13,469 nt of DNA, taken from an uncultured Collinsella sp. (lineage in GTDB: Bacteria; Actinomycetota; Coriobacteriia; Coriobacteriales; Coriobacteriaceae). A program made the position numbers and the translations under genes. The notes under the pieces are model-generated. The model saw nothing but the letters and a program-made list of their open reading frames with translations. It did not search any database and was not told the origin of the DNA. The stretch lies in assembly GCA_959027945.1 (NCBI GenBank), contig CAUFRO010000048.1, positions 1 through 13,469 on the forward strand, read 5' to 3'. Shown piece after piece: positions 7,882 through 13,333 of this stretch (its first letter is position 1; each line of letters begins with the position of its first letter).

Positions 7882-8724
7882 CTAACCCAGCAGCTTATCC
7901 AGCGCCACCGCAATGCCGTCTTCGTTATTATTGGCGGTCACCATCTGGGCTACAGCCTTGACCTCATCGACGGCGTTGCCCATGGCAACACCGGTTCCGG
8001 CCCATTCAATCATGGATTTGTCGTTCTGGCCGTCGCCAAACGATACAACCTCGCTGGCATCGATGCCGAGCTTGGGCAGGGCACCCTCGAGTGCGCGGGC
8101 CTTGTCAATACCGGGCGCCGTGTACTCAAAGTACCAGTCGGCCGTAAACATGCCCGAAAGCGTCTGCTTAAAGGGCGCATACATTTCCTCGTAATGCGCC
8201 TGCAGGTAGGCCGGATCACCCGCCGTCAGCAGCTTGTCCACGGGATAAGTGTCCACGACCTCATGCAAGCTCTCGACCTCGCGGATCTTAAGGTCGCAGG
8301 CATCGCGCTCGTATTTGACGATGTTTTTCCGCGAGCCATCCGGCAGCGTAATCATGCAGTGGTACGAGTCCTCAACATGCAAGTCGCGACCAAGCGAGAT
8401 CATGGGGATCACATCATAGTTTTGCAGGTGATCAATCAAACGGTGCAGTTCGTCAGCCGGCATGGCCTGGTCAAAAAGGACCTCATCGGTCTGAGCGTCG
8501 ACCACATGCGCGCCATTGAAAGCGACTAGCAGACCGTCATGGTTTTGGAGGTCGAGCTCCTGCGCCAGAGCATGTAGCCCCCATGCGGGACGGCCCGAAG
8601 CCAAGATGAGCTTAATGCCCGACTCCTGCGCCGCGAGCAGCTTCTCGCGCGTACGCGGGCTAATCACTTTCTGGTCGTTGGTGAGCGTACCGTCAATATC
8701 CATCGCGATGGCTTTGATTGCCAT
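7882..8724 (-). CDS. Cof-type HAD-IIB family hydrolase
   Basis: This 280-residue HAD phosphatase has the large C2B cap inserted between motifs II and III. Motif I is DIDGTL with D9 and D11, motif II is SGR (43-45), motif III is the lysine at about 208 (PGIDKARAL), and motif IV is GDGQND (230-235). The C-terminal GVAMGNAVDEVKAVA is typical of Cof proteins. Family members dephosphorylate sugar phosphates, nucleotides or cofactors such as FMN with low specificity. The start at 8724 has a strong GGGAGG site, whereas the reading extended to 8811 has none. It is followed by its own terminator and lies 149 nt after deoC, so it may be co-transcribed with deoC. The substrate cannot be told from sequence. 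Confidence 0.88.
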   Translation of the reverse strand: MAIKAIAMDIDGTLTNDQKVISPRTREKLLAAQESGIKLILASGRPAWGLHALAQELDLQNHDGLLVAFNGAHVVDAQTDEVLFDQAMPADELHRLIDHLQNYDVIPMISLGRDLHVEDSYHCMITLPDGSRKNIVKYERDACDLKIREVESLHEVVDTYPVDKLLTAGDPAYLQAHYEEMYAPFKQTLSGMFTADWYFEYTAPGIDKARALEGALPKLGIDASEVVSFGDGQNDKSMIEWAGTGVAMGNAVDEVKAVAQMVTANNNEDGIAVALDKLLG

Positions 8725-8873
8725 ATATGCCTCCCTGTCATTGAATAACCTTGTCTGAGTCATCATACAGAACAGCCACCGCGACTCCGTTTGCAACGGG
8801 AAAAATGTCATATTGTCCCGAACATGAACGGCGTGTGGTCGTGAAGCTTTATCGCTCAGGTCAAATACGTCTG

Positions 8874-9548
8874 CTAGCGACGCTCATCCGTCGGTGCGCC
8901 CTCGACGATCGCGATGCCCGCCGATGCACCTAACGCGCTGGCGCCGGCCTCGATGAATGCGCAAGCCTCTTCGTAATTATGGATACCGCCCGCCGCCTTG
9001 ATTGCCACGGCATCGCCGAGCACCTCGTGCATCAGCCGCACGTCCTCGAGCTTAGCACCGCCAAAGCTTCTGCCGGTCGACGTCTTAAGGAATCCCGGCT
9101 TGGCCTCCAGCGCGATCTCGCATACACGGCGCTTGGCGGCGTCGTCGCCGTCCAGCTTGCACATCTCGACGATTACCTTGTCAGTGATGCCATGCGCGCG
9201 ACAAAAATCAGCAATGGTAGTCATCTCGCGCTCGATGGCATCAAAATCGCGGTTCTCGATCGACCCCTGATTCAAAACGTAGTCAATCTCGGTAAAGCCA
9301 CACGCAGCGTATTCCTCAAACTTCGCAAGCTTTTCCTCAAGCGTCATAGCGCCCTGGGGAAAGTCGATAGCGCCGGCAAGGATGATGTCAGAGCCCTCGA
9401 GCATGGCGCGGCCCGTCTCGTACTCCTGCAGGTTCGCAAATACGCAGCGAAAGTTGTACTTTAACGCCTTCTCGACATACTGCTCAAACGTGTCCTCGGG
9501 GGCATCGATATAGTCGATGTATTTATTGATGGGTTTGGCAAGCGTCAT
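8874..9548 (-). CDS. deoC: Deoxyribose-phosphate aldolase (DeoC)
   Basis: This class I aldolase of 224 residues is predicted to cleave 2-deoxyribose 5-phosphate to glyceraldehyde 3-phosphate and acetaldehyde in deoxynucleoside catabolism. The Schiff-base lysine is K155 in FLKTSTG. D89 (TEIDYVLN) and K184 (AIKAAGGI) match the two other catalytic residues of the E. coli enzyme. The phosphate-binding GASALGASAG is at about 202-211. The length fits the shorter bacterial DeoC group, and AAGGAGG precedes the ATG. The usual CVxP segment reads CVFAN, a modest deviation. No other deo genes (deoA, deoB, deoD) are in the window. An operator-like palindrome lies 35-58 nt upstream. Confidence 0.92.
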   Translation of the reverse strand: MTLAKPINKYIDYIDAPEDTFEQYVEKALKYNFRCVFANLQEYETGRAMLEGSDIILAGAIDFPQGAMTLEEKLAKFEEYAACGFTEIDYVLNQGSIENRDFDAIEREMTTIADFCRAHGITDKVIVEMCKLDGDDAAKRRVCEIALEAKPGFLKTSTGRSFGGAKLEDVRLMHEVLGDAVAIKAAGGIHNYEEACAFIEAGASALGASAGIAIVEGAPTDERR

Positions 9549-9582
9549 GCTGGGCCTCCTTGTTCAGGGCCGACAACCGATT

Positions 9583-9606
9583 CGTGGTTTCACGCGAAAA
9601 ACCACG
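9583..9606. promoter_or_regulatory. Operator-like palindrome upstream of deoC
   Basis: CGTGGTTT (9583-9590) and AAACCACG (9599-9606) are exact inverted arms separated by 8 bp. A nested TTTC/GAAA pair sits inside. It lies 35-58 nt before the deoC start, in the expected promoter or 5' leader region. It could bind a repressor or fold in the leader RNA. I see no clear -35/-10 pair for deoC. Confidence 0.4.
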
Positions 9607-9666
9607 TTCAATGTACGCCCGGCATGCAAGGACAGCGTCCGCATTCCGACAAGTGGTATGAAATTA

Positions 9667-9689
9667 GCCGTAAACGTATAATTTACGGC
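9667..9689. other. Inverted repeat enclosing a TATAAT hexamer
   Basis: GCCGTAAA (9667-9674) and TTTACGGC (9682-9689) are exact 8-bp arms around a 7-bp spacer. A perfect TATAAT (9677-9682) sits in the centre, but no matching -35 is visible 15-19 bp upstream. It is located between deoC and the duplicated pgi terminator. It could be an operator or a regulated promoter; function is unknown. Confidence 0.3.
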
Positions 9690-9767
9690 AGCGAATGGCA
9701 CCACACGCGGATGCCGACAGCAAGACATCCCCCCCCCTCAATACACCCTCATGCCCATTTAAATAGC

Positions 9768-9801
9768 AAGGGGCCCGTATCTGTTGGGATACGGGCCCCT
9801 T
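9768..9801. terminator. Strong terminator hairpin, duplicate of the pgi terminator
   Basis: A 14-bp perfect stem (AAGGGGCCCGTATC at 9768-9781, GATACGGGCCCCTT at 9788-9801) encloses the 6-nt loop TGTTGG. The arms match those of the hairpin at 13270-13301 except for one base. It lies 29 nt beyond the stop of the pgi 3' remnant at 9831, close to the 32 nt separating the real pgi from its terminator. It now also insulates deoC from the module to its right. Confidence 0.8.
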
Positions 9802-9830
9802 TCGGCCATGACCTATCTCAGCAACAAAGA

Positions 9831-9866
9831 CTACTTGCGGTGAGCGCGGTAGAACTCGGTCGCACC
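9831..9866 (-). pseudogene. Remnant of the pgi 3' end
   Basis: Read on the minus strand, this encodes GATEFYRAHRK and a TAG stop; the codon before that is followed upstream by an in-frame stop, so no gene is left. The last eight residues (EFYRAHRK) equal those of the real pgi ending at 13334. Over 27 nt of shared coding and stop sequence there are four differences, all synonymous third positions (R, H, A and Y codons). A related hairpin follows in both places. The two ends therefore diverged while coding, as expected for alleles brought together by insertion rather than for a decaying local duplicate. The homology is clear; the insertion history is inferred. Confidence 0.7.
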
Positions 9867-9952
9867 ATCTTATCCGAGCCGGGACACGTTTGCATAGCGT
9901 GGCGCGTGACGGTTGCAAAACCACCCCATTTGAAACAAAGGCAAAAAAGTAC

Positions 9953-9979
9953 TTGCAAAGACGCGTTCCGACATATAAG
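9953..9979 (+). promoter_or_regulatory. Possible promoter of the three-gene module
   Basis: TTGCAA (9953-9958) and TATAAG (9974-9979) resemble -35 and -10 hexamers, but the 15-bp spacing is shorter than ideal. A shifted TAAGTT -10 would give 17 bp but matches less well. It lies 345 nt before the first gene, in the most AT-rich part of the intergenic region. Weak evidence only. Confidence 0.3.
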
Positions 9980-10242
9980 TTGATAAAAGACCGCCGTTGC
10001 GGTTTTAAGTAGATCGAGCATATGAAGTTTGAGTTTTAGCGTGTAAGAGAAGGAAGATCGGCAAAGTACAACCCCAAACGCAATGACAACTTAATGAGGT
10101 AACTGCCACATGTGAGGCACCCAGGGCATTGCTGTCTCGATTTTGAGCACGATGCCTTCCGCCTTGCATGGGCCGTTCCATCCCGCCCCTGCAGCAACTG
10201 TCTCACGGGCTCATTGAAAACCGCATAGCACCCCAACGTCAG

Positions 10243-10278
10243 CACATCACCCACGGCAAGCACATCACTCACGACAAC
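10243..10278 (+). repeat. 18-bp tandem repeat in the C-rich leader
   Basis: CACATCACCCACGGCAAG (10243-10260) is followed at once by CACATCACTCACGACAAC (10261-10278), 15 of 18 identical. A looser third copy runs to about 10296. The array sits 45 nt ahead of the module's first ATG. It is in phase with that gene (period 18), but a start upstream of it lacks a ribosome site. Confidence 0.5.
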
Positions 10279-10323
10279 CAACACATCAACAAACAGCACG
10301 AACATCAACCGATTGGAGAAGCT

Positions 10324-11214
10324 ATGACAAACCACCGCGCTGAAGACGGCGATAAGAAAAGCATTCTGGATGCCCGCATTGAGCGAGCATATGCAAACGA
10401 ATATGACGCCGCCTTTGCCGCCGCGACCATCAAGAACTACGCGTCGCTACCGCTCGCGACGATCTTGGCCGACCACCCTCAACTGCTGAAGCGCTGCACA
10501 AAGATCATGGGCGACCCCGACATTCGCAAGCTGACAGACCCCTATGCCCCAAAACGCGACAACGATTCGTACGTTCTTACCGTAGGCTGCCTAGCCCATA
10601 TGCTTACGGCGCTCGACACGAAACTCAAGCTCGAATGGGAACCCGACGAGCGTCATGAACTCGAAAGCAAGCGGAACACCCTGCGCACCGCACTGCTCCT
10701 TCCGTTGGACGGCCTCAAGCGCTGCAACGTCGAGCTCAATACACAGGTGCTGCAAAAGCCCGGGACCACGGGGCAGAAAACTCCAAGACCCCATGCGGCC
10801 ATCGTCGACCGCAACCGATATAACCGCATGACCGCGCACTTTTCCGCCGAGGGAGCAGCCATAAGGACGCTGATCGACCTGCTGTGCCTCCTGAACATCA
10901 ACGAGCTATTTGAGGGCTATCTCGCCCTTGTTCCCGCGACGGCACCCAAGTCGGTAGCAAAGATCATCGAGACCTGCAGACGCCAGTTTGAGCGCCATCG
11001 CAATGGCAGCGAGATGAACGCCAGCATCGCGCAGTACTACGCGGCTCATTACAAAAATGACGGATGTGCCCCTATCGAGCATCAGCTGCGGCTCGCCTAC
11101 ACCACGCCCGTCGCAACGCTCCATCGCTTTGGAGCCCTTGGCGCTTGCGAGCCGCACGGACAGGCAGCCTGCCCCACAACCGAGCTCGATCTCAGGCTCG
11201 GACGAACCCTGTAG
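10324..11214 (+). CDS. Uncharacterised 296-aa protein, first gene of the ClpP-VirD4 module
   Basis: I do not recognise this protein. It is soluble, with no signal peptide or clear membrane segment, and looks mostly alpha-helical and charged. An N-terminal region (about 11-130) is rich in Ala, Leu, Asp and Arg. A Pro/Gly/Thr-rich linker follows (about 144-158, PGTTGQKTPRPH), then a second helical part (160-245) containing LIDLLCLLNINELFEGYL. The C-terminal 50 residues look disordered. The start at 10324 has TTGGAGAAG just ahead; an in-frame ATG at 10168 would add 52 low-complexity His/Gln/Asn-rich residues encoded by the leader repeats and has no ribosome site. It lies 63 nt before the clpP-like gene on the same strand, so co-transcription is likely. 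It could be an adaptor, substrate or sensor for the peptidase-ATPase pair. Confidence 0.75.
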   Translation: MTNHRAEDGDKKSILDARIERAYANEYDAAFAAATIKNYASLPLATILADHPQLLKRCTKIMGDPDIRKLTDPYAPKRDNDSYVLTVGCLAHMLTALDTKLKLEWEPDERHELESKRNTLRTALLLPLDGLKRCNVELNTQVLQKPGTTGQKTPRPHAAIVDRNRYNRMTAHFSAEGAAIRTLIDLLCLLNINELFEGYLALVPATAPKSVAKIIETCRRQFERHRNGSEMNASIAQYYAAHYKNDGCAPIEHQLRLAYTTPVATLHRFGALGACEPHGQAACPTTELDLRLGRTL

Positions 11215-11277
11215 CCCGCCAGCCCCTCCGCGGGCAGCGACTCTATTCCACAACACCACCAACAGAAAGGAGTCCTC

Positions 11278-11895
11278 ATGGACACCAATCATTCCCCCAT
11301 CATCAGCCCCCTCACCATGCGTGAATCCGCCCGAGGTATCACGCTCACCAGCATTTACGATGAGATGCTCGCCCGTCGCGAGCTCTCCGTCATGGGAAAC
11401 ATCGAAACCCCGATGGCCCACGACCTATGCCAGCAGATCCGCCTGCTCGATGCCACCGACCCCAGCCGCCCCATCACCATATTTGTCGCCAGCGCCGGCG
11501 GAAGCGTGCGATCGGGTCTTGCGATCTATGACGCCATGCGCCTCGCATCGTGCCCCATCCGCACCGTCTGCCTGGAATTCGCCGCGTCCATGGGCGCCGT
11601 GATCTTTATGGGCGGCGACGATCGCCGTATGGCGCCCCATGCAGAGCTCATGATTCACGACCCGCTGATCCCCCAGGGGGCAGGTGGCTCGGCACTTGCG
11701 CTGCAGGAAACCAGCCGGCGTCTCATGCAGACCCGCAAGACCCTCACGCAAATCCTCTCGGACCGCAGCGGCCTCACGCCCAAGCGCATCCAGTCCCTCA
11801 CTGCAAAAGACACCTACCTTTCGGCCGAGCGCGCCGTCGAGCTCGGCTTTGCCCACGAAATCCTCTCGACCACCAAGGAGGTCGCCCATGTCTAA
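11278..11895 (+). CDS. ClpP-family serine peptidase
   Basis: The 205-residue protein has the ClpP/crotonase-like fold signature. VASAGGSVRSGLAIYDAM (70-87) corresponds to the oxyanion-hole segment NSPGGSV. The nucleophile is S104 in EFAASMGA, the base H127 in ELMIHDP and the acid D178 in LTAKDTYLSAERAVELG. The S-to-D spacing of 74 equals that of E. coli ClpP. All three catalytic residues are intact, so it should be active as an oligomeric barrel. It lacks an obvious propeptide. AGAAAGGAG (11264-11272) precedes the ATG well. Its 3' end overlaps the VirD4-like gene by 8 nt, implying translational coupling. It differs from a housekeeping clpP by its divergent sequence and the absence of clpX. 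Related roles (phage prohead or membrane-protein proteases of the ClpP/SppA clan) cannot be excluded. Confidence 0.87.
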   Translation: MDTNHSPIISPLTMRESARGITLTSIYDEMLARRELSVMGNIETPMAHDLCQQIRLLDATDPSRPITIFVASAGGSVRSGLAIYDAMRLASCPIRTVCLEFAASMGAVIFMGGDDRRMAPHAELMIHDPLIPQGAGGSALALQETSRRLMQTRKTLTQILSDRSGLTPKRIQSLTAKDTYLSAERAVELGFAHEILSTTKEVAHV

Positions 11896-13192
11896 CCTCA
11901 CCAGCCGCCTCGCCGCATCTGAGTCCGCATCGTCCACCATCCTCGCCAAGGATCGAACGCTTTCCTGCGACACCCGCCAAACGGGACTCAACAACAACGC
12001 ACTTGTGATCGGCCCCTCGGGAGCCGGCAAGACCCGAAACGTCCTCAAGCCCAACCTGCTGCAAATGAACGCAAGCTACATCGTGCTCGACACCAAAGGT
12101 ACGCTCTGTCGCGAAGTGGGACCCGTGCTGGCAGCCCACGGCTACCGCGTGCAATGTCTCAACTTCGCCGACCTCAACACCGTCCCGGCCCTTGCGCCCG
12201 GCATCGAGCGCTGCGGCTACAACCCCCTGAGGCACATTCGCCGCAAGGCGGACGGCAGGCCCAACCAGCAGGACATCCTCTCGGTGGCAAAGGCCATCTG
12301 CCCCATCGAGGACAACAACCAGCCTTTTTGGGATCATGCGGCGGCAAACCTGCTGTCGTGTCTTATCGCCTACGTCACCGAACAGCTACCCGCCGACGAG
12401 CAGACGATCAGCTCGGTCATCAAGCTGATCGAGCACCTGCAGGACGGTGCCACGGGTCGATTGTTTGACGACCTGATCACGATCGACCCCCAAAGCTATG
12501 CCCTCTCGCTATGGCGGCGCTACGCCATTACGCAAAATGCCGAGCGCATGCACGCGAGCATCGTCGGCATCCTTGCCGAAAAGGTCATGTGTCTGGGATT
12601 CGACGGTGCGGCACAGCTCTATCGTGAGTGCCATCAGGTGGACTTCGCTTCCATGGGACACACCCCCTGCGCCCTGTTTGTAACCGTGAGCGATATTGAC
12701 CGCAATCTCGATCCGCTGACCGGCCTCTTTATTTCGCAGGCGTTTATGGGCCTCATTCGTGAGGCCGATAGGCAGCCCGACGGCAGCCTGCCCGTGCCCG
12801 TGCGCTTTATGCTCGATGACTTCGCAAATCTGCAGATCCCCCAGATCGACAACGTGCTCTCGATTATCCGAAGCCGCAACATCTGGGCAACGCTGCTGCT
12901 GCAGTCGACCAACCAGCTCGATGCGCTCTATGGCGAGGCACGCGCACGCTCCATCATGGGCAACTGCGACACGCATCTGGTGCTGGCGTTCCAGGATCCC
13001 GAGAGTGCCCGGGTGTTTTCCGACCGCGCCGACGCGCTGCCCAGCACGCTCATGGCGACGCCGATTGATCGCTCGTGGCTCTTTGTACGCGGTCGCACTC
13101 CCGAACAGGTCGAGCGCTTTAGGCTCGAAGACCATCCGCTCTACGGGGAGCTGCCCGAGGCGCAGCGAGGCCATGCGGAGGCCGAGCTCTAG
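11888..13192 (+). CDS. VirD4/TraG-type ATPase lacking the membrane anchor
   Basis: The 434-residue protein matches Gram-positive VirD4/TraG coupling ATPases from the segment LSCDTRQTGLNNNALVIG onward. Walker A is GPSGAGKT (42-49), VLDTKG (67-71) replaces the usual TDPKGE, and Walker B is RFMLDDFANL (306-314) with D311 where the family usually has Glu. LLLQSTNQL (336-344) and IMGNCDTHLVLAF (356-368) are family motifs, and RSWLFVRGR closes the domain. Family members pump DNA-protein substrates into type IV secretion channels. This one has no N-terminal transmembrane helices and is about 150 residues shorter than anchored relatives, so it should be cytosolic. No relaxase or channel gene is near. 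ATG at 11888 overlaps the clpP-like stop (TAA at 11893-11895). It is convergent with pgi and shares its terminator. Confidence 0.85.
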   Translation: MSNLTSRLAASESASSTILAKDRTLSCDTRQTGLNNNALVIGPSGAGKTRNVLKPNLLQMNASYIVLDTKGTLCREVGPVLAAHGYRVQCLNFADLNTVPALAPGIERCGYNPLRHIRRKADGRPNQQDILSVAKAICPIEDNNQPFWDHAAANLLSCLIAYVTEQLPADEQTISSVIKLIEHLQDGATGRLFDDLITIDPQSYALSLWRRYAITQNAERMHASIVGILAEKVMCLGFDGAAQLYRECHQVDFASMGHTPCALFVTVSDIDRNLDPLTGLFISQAFMGLIREADRQPDGSLPVPVRFMLDDFANLQIPQIDNVLSIIRSRNIWATLLLQSTNQLDALYGEARARSIMGNCDTHLVLAFQDPESARVFSDRADALPSTLMATPIDRSWLFVRGRTPEQVERFRLEDHPLYGELPEAQRGHAEAEL

Positions 13193-13269
13193 ACGCAGGG
13201 CCCTCGCAGCACGCGACGCTCCGGCGAAGATCCTTAAAGGCCGTGCGCCCCGGGGCCACGGCAAAGCAA

Positions 13270-13301
13270 AGGGGCCCGCATCCGATGGGATACGGGCCCC
13301 T
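13270..13301. terminator. Terminator between the VirD4-like gene and pgi
   Basis: AGGGGCCCGCATC (13270-13282) pairs with GATACGGGCCCCT (13289-13301) around the 6-nt loop CGATGG. The single imperfect pair is C-A in the plus-strand RNA but a U-G wobble in the minus-strand RNA, so the stem suits the pgi transcript slightly better. On the minus strand it is followed by TTTGCTTTG. It serves convergent genes on both sides and duplicates the hairpin at 9768-9801. Confidence 0.8.
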
Positions 13302-13333
13302 GGCTATAAGGCACGATGCGTTAACAGCAGCGA

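Larger units (their letters stand above)
9867..10323 (+). other. Long non-coding leader ahead of the three-gene module
   Basis: About 460 nt lie between the pgi remnant and the first module gene with no convincing gene on either strand. The left third is AT-rich and includes a possible promoter near 9953-9979 and a small ACCGC/GCGGT stem (9990-10003) followed by TTTT. The middle has no recognisable motif. The last 85 nt, beginning near 10240, are C- and A-rich and poor in G, with an 18-bp tandem repeat, as expected for an unstructured leader or a Rho loading region. The role is inferred. Confidence 0.4.

Noticed and set aside
7096..8529. 477-codon plus-strand open frame across both HAD genes
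   Set aside because: It runs antisense through two clear HAD proteins and two terminators and has no ribosome site. A high-GC shadow frame.
9990..10006. ACCGC/GCGGT stem followed by TTTT as a terminator or attenuator
   Set aside because: Only a 5-bp stem with a short T run. Too weak to call, although it lies in the module leader.
10243..10296. CRISPR array
   Set aside because: The repeats are directly adjacent 18-mers without spacers, and there are no cas genes.
10168..10323. N-terminal extension of the 296-aa protein to an upstream ATG
   Set aside because: No ribosome site at 10168. The added residues are low-complexity translations of the leader repeats. TTGGAGAAG sits just before the ATG at 10324.
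11425..12054. Minus-strand open frames antisense to the ClpP and VirD4-like genes (also 11798-12337 and 12509-13264)
   Set aside because: All overlap strongly supported plus-strand genes and lack ribosome sites or recognisable domains.
11888..13192. Complete conjugative or mobilisable element
   Set aside because: Only a VirD4-like ATPase is present. No relaxase, VirB4-like ATPase, channel subunits or origin of transfer could be seen in the window.
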